A stretch of 64,000 bases of DNA, from assembly GCA_013400975.1 (NCBI GenBank), contig WBMZ01012071.1, forward strand, positions 372,001-436,000, written 5' to 3'. Position 1 is the stretch's first letter. Each line of letters starts with the position of its first letter. The stretch is from Atrichornis clamosus (Eukaryota; Chordata; Aves; Passeriformes; Menuridae). The notes beneath the pieces were generated by a model. It was not told the DNA's origin and did not search any database. It was given only the letters and a program-made list of their open reading frames with translations. Positions 25,801 to 38,075 of this stretch are shown piece after piece. A program made the translations under genes and the position numbers.

Positions 25801-28608
25801 AGAAAGGAGAGAGAAATTTCACCATAAAAAAAGAAATTAAACTAGTGTCCTGCTCACCTGCATTTGATTTTTAAAGTAAATACATTTGATATGTTTTCCA
25901 TTTAGTACTATTGAAAGGGCAGTTTCCTGACACCATCTCATATAAAGCAATCAGGAATGTGGACTCTGGCATCTCTATATATAACAGGACTGTGCTTGTC
26001 AGAATCTTCTTTTTTTATTAGGTTGGAGTTGGTAAGGGGAATAGGTTTTGGTGGTTTTTTTCTGTAAGCTTTAATGTGCTTTTGTTTTGAACTTGTCATT
26101 TTTATTTGCCTGTGAGCTTTGTTTTGATTTTCCGTGAAGATTTCTAGTAACAATAATTGTTTGCAACAGGAAGATTCATGTGAACTGACTTCCATTTTAG
26201 ACATCAGTTCCTATGAAATTAAAGGGGATTGCAATGTGGATGTGGACAAAGAGGACTGATGCTTCTCTACAATGCACTTCTTCTCCAACGGTAAATATAT
26301 TTTCATGATTAATAAAAAGAGAGTAGAATCCATTGTACTTTGTTAGGGTTTTGTTGATGGCTGCTCCCCAGAATATTGAAAAGATGCTATCAATACACTT
26401 GACACTCTGCTTAATCAAGATGTGACCCTCCAGTGCAACCAGACTGTGTGCTTGCTTTAGAGCTAGAACAGTGCTACAGTTAGGGGAGAGGTGGTTGTTA
26501 TTATTTTTGGTTGGAGGTTTTTTGTAATTTCATTAAAATTTAATCAGTGCTATTAAATAATATTTAATGCCACAAAAGTGCTGTTGGACACAAATAGAAA
26601 ATCAATCAGCTTGTGCTCTGAGTGGTCGTCAGCTGTGGAACTGCATAGGTACCTCAGGGGGAAGGGCTGCACCTTGCACAGCAGACAAAATCAGATCAAT
26701 AATTGTATGTTTAGTTCAGTTTTTAAAATTGCTCACTTGGGATGTGCCAACAGGTACCTTCAATATCAGATATGTGGGCTTGTAACAACACTTTTTCAAG
26801 TGCACCCTTAGAGTTTGCAACTTCCTAAGTATTTTTGTTCCTTAGGTGCTGCACATCAAAAGCCAAAATTGCAGAATGGAGGCTTCCCTGAGCAAGCTGG
26901 AAAGACTGGAAGGACGTGTCAGATATGCAGCATGATCTTAGCTTGGTGGTGGAATTAGTCAGGCGTGCTCCTTGATGTGCTTTACAGCTTGAACAGGAGG
27001 TCATCTTTGTTGGTTCAGAGCATTCGGCCTCGTCTGTGTACACAGACGCTGGTACGTGGCGTCCTGAGAAACTGTGTGGCAATTGAGATAGGTTTGGAAC
27101 TAAACCACACTCTGGCCTCTGTTACAGCCAGTCCCCAGTGGGTTAATGGAGTAGGATAGTTTCCTCTGAAGGATTTAAGATGATCCCATTAACTGCAGTG
27201 GATATTTGTTCACATTCCCTACCTGTGGGGGCAGGGAAAAAAGGGATTACAATCAGTAGCCACTAGCAAAAGAGAGCTCTGCTGACTGTCAGTAATATCC
27301 TTATAGGACTGGGGAAAACTGAGCAGTTCTGTAAAATTTCAGAGTCCTGCCCAGAGACTTATGTCTTCCTTCAGAAAGTCCATGTGAGGTGAGTTTTCAC
27401 ATAAACTCAAACTATTTCAAACACTCCCACTGGGTCTGGCCAGAATGCATTTGATGATTCCTTGCAGCTGTTTAATTCTAACATAATTGCCTTAGAGATT
27501 TCCTTCCTGATTTTTCTGTGTAAGCTGCACGAAGCTATGTAGATAAGAAGCAATCTATACATTCTGTGTATAGGAGTAAATCCAAGACTATAACACAGAT
27601 GGACAGAAGCAAGCAAAAGACTCAGTTCTTGTAATTTAAAATACATTGCAATGTGAATCCCACTGAGTTAAAATATCTAATTTCCAAGAATTTCCTGGGG
27701 CAGGAAGCATGAGGTCCCTTTATTCCACACCAGTCACATCAGTCTACAAATTAAAAACTAATGAAACGTGTTTAAAACAATTACACACACCTTTTCTAGG
27801 TTCTTCACACAATAAATTTATGTAAGCCATCCACTGACTAGCAAGCAATTATTGCTGACAAATACGATAATAGTTAAAATTGGTGCTACATAATTATGCT
27901 GAAAATGTGCTTCTCCCCTCTGATCACAAGAAGATGGCTTGATCAACCTTCTGTCATCTATATGTGACAGATGGAAGGAATTATTAAGTCGGTCCCTTTT
28001 GGAAGTCATTCCCCTTGATATTGAAGCCTGTCTTACTCTATTTGCACTCTAAAACCTTGCCACACCAATAGTACTGATTACAATTGGGTTTTTTTTGAAA
28101 TAGATCCTAAATCCTAGATGACACATCAAAATATTCTTGCCAGGGCCTTTGAGCACTCACCCTGTTGGAGCAGAGCCATGGACTATACAGACCATTAGAC
28201 ATTTGGTCTCTGACAGGTGGGTGCAGGAGCTGTTGAATACAATTTGAAAAAACGAATTGGGAAGGAAGGAATGGTGGAAGCTCCAATCAGAAGGAGAAGG
28301 ATTGTATTAGTGAGGGGGAAGAACTGAATACCTTGCATCCCCAGCCCAGCCATATCTAATCTTTGCTCTCCTCTAAGGAAAAGCGAAATGCTCACTGTGT
28401 GCAGATGGAAGAGCTATTCAAACCATGCAGTACGAGCACGTTGCTCTGTTTTGTGAATTTAGCTCCTGACACCGTCTCCATCCCAGCATGAGAGAAGTCT
28501 GTAAGCTCGGTGCAATCGTATCATAATTTGGATCTCTACAGGAGACTGAACTCCCATCACCAGAATGCATCAAGCCGATGCGTGTGTCAATGCGCAGTTA
28601 CATATACA

Positions 28609-28632
28609 CACCACGGTTACAGGCCCGTGGTG
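28609..28632. repeat. Inverted repeat, 8-bp arms and 8-nt loop
   Basis: CACCACGG at 28609-28616 is answered by CCGTGGTG at 28625-28632 across the loop TTACAGGC. The arms each hold a CpG, in a patch (28500-28640) that keeps more CpG than its surroundings. Confidence 0.85.
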
Positions 28633-31600
28633 ACATTTTTCCAACTAATATATTGACAGGAGTGCCAGGATATTTTTTAAGCATATCCAGAAGGAAAAAG
28701 AGCATTACAATGAGGAGAAAACCCAGCAGAATGCTGACACCCTAGTACATTACTTAGTGTGCACTTGCATTAATGAACCATTACTTCAAATCCCAGGTTT
28801 GCCAATAGTGTCACTGTTCGTTTTTCAAGGCAGAATCATCCTGGATGTGAACAGAATGCCTGTATAATAGATAACTTCTCAATCCTCCCATACCATACAT
28901 TTCCTTGAGCCCATTACAAAAGATTTATTTTTAAATTGGAACTCTTTTTTTCGGCTGGGCAGAATGAGACTGTTTGTTGAACAAATGGTGTTAAAATCCC
29001 CAAGGCTCTGACTTACTTCAGTAACGACCAGGACTACTGCTTGAGCCAGCTGATGCTCTTTTAATGAGCACTGCTTGTCAGAGGATCATATCTGCAAGTT
29101 GCTGTATAAAATAACTGTTTTCCATGAGTTCATAAAGCAGTCTCTTGTTTGAAATGGATGAAGTGTTGTACCGATCTCTGCAGCACAAAACAGACACTTG
29201 TTTGAACTGAAAGGGGGAAAAGAAAACCTAACCCAAAGTATTTGACAGGGGTTCTTTTCTTCTTTTTTAAAAATTGTTTTCCCTGTCTATGACAGACAGC
29301 TTTGTGTTTGTACACAACAAGCTCAATTGGTTCAAGACAAAATATGCTGGAATATGAGCTTCAAAATGAATTTCAGCTTTGGCTTGATTGAATTAATATA
29401 AGCATGACAGGTTGCTTATTTAGCAAACTGGGTGGGCAGTAAGATTAAGCCTTTTCCTGTGACAAAATATCCTAAAAAATTTCTCACTGTCCCTCATAAG
29501 ATTTTTCAAGACAAATCGAGACTCCCAGATAAACCAAAATGACAAGTTCAAAACATGTGAGTCCTTTTTAAAAGAAAGATCTTCTCCATAACAAGCCCAA
29601 CCTTATTCATGTTGCATTCTGACAAGTGCAACCACTTTATGATTTTGCTCAGTCCGTGGACCTGATTGTGCCATGTAACTACTGCACTGCTTCTGCTACC
29701 GATGGATTCAAAGCTAGGAACACACAGGAAAAGAACAGCATTTAGTAGCCCTGCCATCAACCTGTTCTTTTTAATACATGTGTTATTTATGGCTGCAGGT
29801 TAGGTTATACCCTTGAATATCGCATTTCTCACCAGAAACAGCAATGAGTAATTGGGTACTGCAGGGTTTAATGTGCAATACTGAGTCACTTTGATTAGAC
29901 CCATATTTTATCACTTGTGCTATTAACATCAAAGATTTTTAAAACTACAATACTCCATACATTTGGTATTAATGTGCATTAAGGAAATCAGGTTCTAACA
30001 TGCTCGAGTACCTTAGAATTTCTTTGTCTTGTGAATATCAAACCTACCTAGGTCACTGGTAAAATTCAGATTGCACCTGTGTACAAACTAGCTCTGTCCT
30101 ATGAAAATGAACCACTGAAGTTAATTCAGATTTGTTCAGAGCCTTGAATGTAAGTAATGAATCTTTCAGACAGTTAATTTGAACTGAACTAAAATAAAAT
30201 TCACTTCATGTTACTACTGCTTGGGTTGAATATTACCAGCCTTGATAAGTCTGAAGATCCAAGTCTCAGTGGCTGAGATCTGCAAATCCCAGCTTTGATC
30301 TCAGCAAAGAGAGAGGTGATGACTTGGTCTCTGTTTATTCAGTGAAATTACTGCCCTAGCTTATTTTCTGACCAGGAACATAAATACGTAATTCTATTTT
30401 GCTCTAAAAGGAATTCTTACATTTGTAAACCTCTCTCCATTTTGCAGATCTTACATCCAGGCTGATAAAATCATGAAGCAGGAATAATAATGATTTTCTG
30501 CACAGAAAAATGTGTATGTTAGAGATGTTGGTTGAATGTTTCACCTCTATTAACCTCTTTTCCAAACCAGCAGAGAAGTGGGAATATTTACTTATCACAC
30601 AAATTCAAACTTAAGATGCTTTTCCTGTGAGCAAAAATGCTTACCAACTTTGTTTGCAAGGGTAAAGTCTTGCGTGGTTTGCTGCATACGTTACTCCCAA
30701 CGTAGTTTTTCAAATTATGTTGTGTTCTTAATATTGGAAATAGTAGGAAATAGTCTCACTGGTATTTAATTTTTAACTTCAAAACTGGTTAAACTTCTAT
30801 TCCGGTCCATCCATCTCAAGTTGTCACAGATTTTCCAGTAGTAACTAAGCTGCTGTGTTATGATTCAGGCTCTATATGTGATATTTAGCATGCTGAGTCT
30901 CTTTACTGTTCCAGGCTACACAGAAAGCAGCCTCTAGCATATTAACTGCCTGTTTCACCTGAAGTAAAATGGGAGAGCGTTTTAGAAGATAAGTTTTCCT
31001 TTGTCACATTTCTTGCTTGCACTGTAGATTATCAGAGCCTTTCCCCCCTCACATGTAAGCAAAGACAGATATAGAGAAAAATGTGTTCTTTGAACCACAG
31101 AAAGATTTTTCTTTGCTGTTCTATTAATATCTGACTGAAATAAAAAGGAAAAATTCTGAATAAATTACTACAGCCATCTTAAAATCTGTAAAATTATTTT
31201 TTAAATAGGGCTTTTGCTTAGAAAGTGGAACATGTGTGTAATGGAGCCAGATTCACAGAGGAAAATTACAATTGCTATGTCTAGCACCTGTCCAGTTTCT
31301 TTAAAGAGTCTGAAATGAATGTGTTACCACTGATAACACTTACTTACTCCCAAATAGACCAATCAAAGCCTAATTTTCAGAGGTAAGTCTTAGAATCCTT
31401 TCAAAGTCCAAATTTAAAACGCGATGGTGTGTTATCCATCAGAGACCACTATCAACTAGATTTGTCTGCATCAAATGTAGCTTTGGAGCATGGCAGTGGT
31501 AAGATATCTGAGAGAATCTATCCTCTAACATTGAACAAGTAGTGATAACAGCATCAGAAGTAGTACTAGTCCTAAAACTTGCCTCTCTGCTCCAGTGGTT

Positions 31601-32605
31601 TTACACCAAGCATTTGGAGATGATACACACAGCCTCACAGTTGGGGTTCTGCTGAAGCCTGCGTTAAGATACTGGGAGCAGTGTTCAGAGCAGGTAGCAA
31701 CCATATTGCCCTGTATATCATGATTAATCCAGGACAAAGAACAGATGGCATGAGAAGAAGATGGATTCCATGAATATGGAGTGGGTGGCAGTTGTAGCTG
31801 GTCCAGGCTTTGAGAGCTGGGAGAGTTGTATTGGTAAATAGTGATAAATGTGAAGGGGTTGTTTCCTACGTATTACAAGCTTCAGGAAGACAGAATGGAG
31901 TTGTCAGCTATCTGACAACTAATTTTTATACATGAGGGTTTTTTTATGGCTGCTTTTATTCTGTGATGTGTTGTTTCATTTGTTTGTTTGCTGCCAGGCA
32001 TTCACTGCGAGATTTCAGGATTCCCAATTTATGAAGAGATGGCTTTGTGTGGGGAAAGCCTGGGAGACCAACCAGGGAAGCTGTGGTTTCAGTTAGAAAA
32101 GATGAATTCACAACTAGTCGTGAATATTTAAGCCCTGGTTTTCAGAAAAAATGAACATAAGCAAATACATTTAACTTTCCTTTGAGTTTTGCTCCACAAA
32201 GTTAATTGTTTGATGTTGAATTTTTATTGGTGATTCTTTTTCTACTCTGTAGTTACTGTGTCAGGAAGAGGAGTGCTTTGAAAGCTAGACAGACGAGGAA
32301 AGTACTCCACAGGAAGTTGGACTGTCAGTCTCCTGAGACACCCAGTGTATAGATCTCGTTGGCTGCTGAAATGCACATCAGTGACACCTCCATTCAGATC
32401 AAGTCTAGCCTGTTTCTGAGACTTAGTGTCATAGGCAGCACGTAATACCTCTGCAGTGCAGAGATGACATGTTTCAGTGGAGATGCCAAGGTGTAAGCAT
32501 GGATTCGTTCAGGTGACCTTTTCTTGGCAGATGACTCAGAAGGTGTAAAGTGGCTCAGCAAACCCCATGGGAATACCTCTAGGATTTTATTCCTCTGCCC
32601 TTACA

Positions 32606-32621
32606 AATTAATTAATTAATT
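32606..32621. repeat. (AATT)n simple repeat
   Basis: AATTAATTAATTAATT, four units of a tetranucleotide. Confidence 0.9.
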
Positions 32622-34090
32622 GCTGGGTTTCATCCTTTTAATTGCTGTAATCCTAATTTTTATTCCAGAAGAAACCAGTAGGGTAATGATGTACAGTTTC
32701 ATGAATAGATTTTTTCTTACTGTTTTCTTAGGAGAGTTTATCTCTGTACCTAATACATATTTTAGAGCATAATAGTATACACTTTCAGAATATTTTCACT
32801 TCTCTTTGCAGGAAATAAAAATGGGTTTCAGAGTTTCTCACAGGAAAGCAATAAAATAATTTCTGCTTCATACCAAAGAAATATTTGCAGTATTTACAAT
32901 ACTTGCATTGTTTTTCTTCTAAATAATTTCTGTTTCTTGCTAGAATTTAGAAAAAGGCTCTCCGTACTTTTTTCCTTCCAGCAAGATATTGTTACTTCAG
33001 GTGAGACTCAAGTTTATTTGTGGGTCCGTATAGGTTAAAATTAGGATACTGTTTCTAAATTATATATAAATTCTGTAATTAAAATTGGTTCTTTTCTTTT
33101 CCTTCAAAGTTGATTGCTTGCCCTTTCCAGAGCAGTTCATTTAAATTTTTGAAGATCTATTCCAACTTTATTGAAAAGAACCTTTTGTAAAATATGGAGA
33201 ACAAAAAATTCAAACCCCTCAGGAACATCAGGTCAATTTATTAACAGGAATTTTGCACCATTTTGGGAGATGGGGTTGAACAATATCTGTCTCTTTTCTA
33301 TTTCCTGTTTGTGGGAGCCTGGATTCCGTGACAAGGCAGTCATTTTGTTGTCTGTTTTGTAGTACAGTTGCACTTGTTAGAGGGAGGAATATGCAAGTCT
33401 GGCTGAGAAAACAAATCTCTGTGAGAATTTGAGCCAATGGAGGATGATACTTTGGGAAATCAGCCCCCCCATATTTCAAACCTTAGTTCAGTGAAAGGAC
33501 AGTCTGCACAGTGAAAGAGGGTTTACTGGGGTTTAAACTTGTTTGAAATTCTGTACTTTGGAAAGGTCTCCATGCATTCAGGCTAGGATGAAAGTTTTTC
33601 TTTGCATCCAAAAACTAAGCATACATCTCAGTTGTTTATGAGAATTTTGGGGGTGTGCTTTTCCTAATAGGGAGTCATCAGGTTTATCAGGTCTGTTTGA
33701 GATTCAGGAGCAGAGTCAGGCAGGGATTGTCTCTTTTTAGATGGATCTCCATTTGCTTTTCCATCACAATTGCATATTACTGGCACTTTGCCCACCTGTA
33801 AGGAAGACATTCAAGAACTGCTAAGACAAATTCCATACAGGCAGTCATGTTGCCAGTGCCTGTGTATGCCTTGTGGGATATGCAACTTGTATTTGCCAAG
33901 CACGTTGTTGTCCTGTGGTCCACAGCTCATTGTCAGTGCAATTGTCTGAGAATCAGATTTATCTGTTGTTCATTTGCAGCTTACTCTGGACTTGATCCTA
34001 TGAGTCTGACGACAGAGTACAGCTGTATTATCCATGAGTAAGCCATTTGGATCTCTCACACAGCTTCCATGTGCTTCAGTTAGTAAGTCA

Positions 34091-34200
34091 GAATCACAGA
34101 ATATTCTGAGCTGGAAGGGACCCACAAGGATCATCAAGCCCAACTCTTACATGAGTGGCCCATACAGGGATCAAACCCACAACCAGCTCAAACCAACTGA
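34091..34200 (-). mobile_element. tRNA-Ile-derived SINE with CR1-like tail (TguSINE1-like)
   Basis: Read on the minus strand, the element starts with CAGTTGGTTTGAGC, matching the D-stem/A-box side of tRNA-Ile. It then passes to GGGTTTGATCCCTG, a B-box with the T-arm, and TATGGGCCA, the acceptor end of tRNA-Ile. The remainder is a CR1-type 3' tail, seen on the + strand as GAATCACAGAATATTCTGAG followed by CTGGAAGGGACCCACAAGGA. The anticodon region of the head is deleted, so the copy is defective. A tRNA-Ile head joined to a CR1 3' end is the structure of the passerine SINE TguSINE1. A plain CR1 tail that happens to resemble tRNA is the alternative, but the order of A-box, B-box and acceptor end argues against it. 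Confidence 0.82.
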
Positions 34201-37200
34201 TGCCTGCTGGATTCACAGATGTGCAAATAGTTTAATAATTCTGCTTGCAGTAAGTACTTTGAACAAAACCCAAAAGATTATTGTTTATTTTGGAGCACTC
34301 CAAAATGTGAAGGAACCTAATAATTCAGTACAACTTTGTGCAAATTCTAATTCTTATTTCTTGGTGACTTGAAGCCCTTTATCCGCAAAGTCATTTGGAT
34401 ATAAGCACAGTACAGTGTAATGTCAGACCAAAACCCAAAAGAGATCACAAAGAACATAAATAATCTTGTGTCATTTTAATGGAATTTTGATAAAATTTAA
34501 TTTGGATTGAAACTTTTCTTTCTTTTACAAAGAGAAGGAAAGAAAAAATACACCATTTTCTAGAAGGTGGCTCTTCTGCCTGCTGCCACTTAATGAAAAT
34601 CTATCTTAATGTAAACCTCCACCCAACTACTTTGTCAGTATCCTTTCTGCCTCTCCTCATGATTGTTTTTGAACAAAGGTAAGCACCTATGGCAAAGTAC
34701 TGAAAAGCTCACAGCATTATTTGCTTAGGGAGGAGTGCTTTGCTAGTGGTCTTGTCTCAAGTTGGCAATAGTCTGTTGCATTGTATAGTGTTTGAATTGT
34801 GGGGGTTTATAGCCACTGTTCAGGTAAATAACAATGTAGTGCCAGGTAAAAGATATAAAGAGGTGAATGATATTTAATCATAGCTGAGTCTGCTACTCAG
34901 GCTCCTGGAGTGGGCTTCTGGAGTGACAGAGAAAGTACCATTACAATAGTGGTCTTTGTACGTGAATATTAGGCATGCTTCAATCCAGGCTTGGAAAAGA
35001 TGTGGTTCCAGTAATTGTCTTTACAGGCACAAGGCCATTTTGAAGCTATTTATTTGTCCATAATCAAAAGATCAGATATTTTGCTCTCCTCTGGTGCATT
35101 TGTTTGTCCCAATTTCCTATTAATAGACATTTTAGGAAGCTGCTTTACCAGGGCTTGTGATTGGATTTTCCTGGAGGGCCAAGATACACGTTCCTGGCTA
35201 CGCTGCTTTAAGACAGAGTCACTTCCTAACTGCAGTGCAGTGCCTGCTATTGTGCTTCCAGTGTCCCTGAGTTGGTGTAGTCTGGTTGTTTTGCTCACAA
35301 CAGGCTTGAGACCTGCACGGTGTGCTCCATGGGATCAGTCACTTCCAGTTTTTTGGTGGTGACAAACAGTTGGAGCAGTAATAACCTGTACCACACAGCT
35401 CGGCTCAGGCAGGGTCTGACAGGCTGCTGAGAATGAGTGAGGATGGTACCTGAGCTCAGCATAGAACTGAGCTGCACAGACCTGGCTTTGTCCATCCCAG
35501 GTTTAGCTTTTCTTCTTTTTGATAATATTTGTCCTTACATACCTTGCATAAAACTGTGAGGGCTTGTGTTCTCACTGTATCAAATTGCTTAAAAAGGAAC
35601 ATGTTGCCAATGTAGATTTCACCTCTGGATTGCAGTGCTTTTTCCCATGGTTAATTTTCATGCATTCATGCAATACAGAATCACATTTCATATGATTTAC
35701 ACACTAGTGAAATAAGTTACCAAGAGGAGATAATCTTATATTTGTAAAGCCTTCATCCCAGACGCTTCTTAAGGGGAAACTCCAGACATCTGTAGGAAAG
35801 ACAGTTTGAAAAAATGTTCCCAGGAGAAATGAGGTTTGACATATATGCTCAGTTAATGTAGTATTTGAGGACTGAGGAAGATAATATCTAGCTTATTTTC
35901 AAACATTTCAAAATACTTCCACTCCAGTTTCTTGTTTTCTCTTGCTTGCCTCTGTAAACTGTTTAAATGTTATAGAGTCTGCCTTGTCTACATTGTATTT
36001 TGCAAGTTAGAGGTGGGCAACTCATTCCACAGTAGAAAAAAACATGATTTCAAACTAATCCTTTGCTTGCACTCAGAGAAACCAAATAAAAATACAAAGG
36101 TAAAAAAGAACAAAGCTTCACTCAAGGCCACAGAAGTGACGGTACCCTATTTGAAGAGCAGCTCTCTGGTTATGCTTGTACAAGTAAATGGCAAACTTGA
36201 ATGATCCCAGTTGAAGATATTCTCTCTTCTTCCACCACCTGTATTGTTGTTCTCAGGCTTTTGAACAATTGCTGAACTCTATAAAATAGTTTAATTTATA
36301 TACCTTCCCCCACCAGAAAATTTTTATTTCTTACATCCTCTTAGGAACAAACTGAAGGAAAACAAAGTCATAATGTCACCACTAAAATCATTCAGTGTCT
36401 ACAAAAATGATCCTCTAGTGCATAAAAGGTAACTCTGCTGCTTTGCCTTGTAAGTGTGAGGAGTACTCTGATGGATGTAAGTGCAGTGTATGTCTGTGGT
36501 GTCTGTAAATCAGTTGGTGTAATCTGTGTGTGTTGCATACATCTGCAGAGGCAGTGCATGACAAAGTGTGTAATAATGAATACTGCACAATGGAGGACGA
36601 TTCTACACAGCATAAAGATAAAGGATAATGACATTGCTCTCAAATAACAAAGCCCTGAGCAATGCTGGTAAACCTGTGAGGGGTTGTAAGATGTCTTCAT
36701 TGTTTCATATGGTAATAATCTGTGTGTGCTTGTGGCTTCCATAATGATCCGTGGATACAAAATATTATAGGAGCAGTTCAAAAGGAAACTACCTGTTTAT
36801 ATTGAATAATTTCCATTTGAATGGTTTAGGATTGTGGGTTTTCTTGCTTTGCTCTTCTGAAATCTGCAGTTTCTTTCTAACACTGGCTTCTTATCACAAA
36901 CTTGCAGCCATACAACCTGATCTCATCAGATCAAACAAGTTAAATGTAGTCAGATCCAGTCAATACTTAGGTGAGCAATTTCCAAGGTAATTCAAGAATG
37001 CGTTAGAAAACTGTTCCCTATCAGTATTCCTCTCTTGCCAGTGCTGAATAAGCATTTCCCATATTTTGGGGGAGTCCACTTGTTACATGGTTCTTCATCC
37101 TAAATTATCCTTTCTCATGGCCATGCACAAGTGAGTGCGTTTGTCAGGGTGTGCATACTCTACCAAAAACCTTTGGTGATGAAAGGTACTACATAAGCAA

Positions 37201-37288
37201 TGGTGCCAGCTCAGATGTTGTATTTCATGTTAGCCTTCTGCAGTCTTGATTTAGTAAAACCCAACAGAATGTTAATTTTAAAGTACCA

Positions 37289-37321
37289 TTACCAAAGTAA
37301 TTACCTTACTTACCAAAGTAA
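37289..37321. repeat. Short direct repeat, 12 bp twice at 21-bp spacing
   Basis: TTACCAAAGTAA occurs at 37289-37300 and again at 37310-37321. The intervening nine bases are related (TTACCTTAC), so this looks like a small local duplication. Confidence 0.8.
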
Positions 37322-38051
37322 AGTAGGTCAGCCTTTGACTGAAGAGTACAGGGCAGTGTTTCCATGTCAAAAATGCTTGTGCAGAATCAAAAGTGCTGGC
37401 ACATACCTGTCAAAAGGACAAGATAAAGTAGCATTTCTGTTATCATCTGTGAGATAAAACAGAATTATCATGGGGAGGGGGAGTATTCCTTTATAAGCTG
37501 TGATTTAATTGACTTCCTGGACTTAACTGAGTACTGGACCTGGACATTTCATCTTGATGTTTGTTTGCTTTCACTCTCAGCCAGTTGACATAACATTTCT
37601 TTATATTTGTGTAACATCTACAGTTCTACCTCTCTTGGTGAAAATGTATGGGGTATCTATGCATGAGAACTGTATACTACGATAGCTAGGAGCTGTGATA
37701 AAAAATACCAACTCACTTGTACTCATCAAGCTGTAAGATAGCATCAGCACAGAATGAAACAAGAGGCTATCAAACCTATTGCAAGGAGAAAATGCAGATT
37801 AAATACAAACAAACACAAGGTACAAATGAAAGATGTGAGTAGGCTTATATAATGAAAAAGAGGGAGCCCAACAAGCCTCTTTACTATTTAATGCCATACT
37901 CAAAAGACAAATATTATAGCTAAGTTTTCAAGGAACAAAAGTCATGTATTTTTTCCTGAATAAATAGCAAAGCCATGGAACAATTTCCTTAACTGAATGC
38001 ACAGCGTGAGACCTACAGCAGAAATAACTAGACCACTATTAGTGTGATCAT

Positions 38052-38075
38052 AATTGTGATTATATAATCACAATT
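38052..38075. repeat. Perfect 24-bp palindrome
   Basis: The half-site AATTGTGATTAT is followed directly by its exact reverse complement, with no spacer. The match breaks on both sides (T at 38051, G at 38076). It can fold into a hairpin or cruciform, or bind a dimeric factor symmetrically. No target-site duplication or longer terminal repeat was recognised around it. Confidence 0.95.

Noticed and set aside
36392..36781. Minus-strand open frame of 129 codons with hydrophobic part
   Set aside because: The hydrophobic run is the reverse of a GT-rich stretch; no motif or exon borders were recognised.
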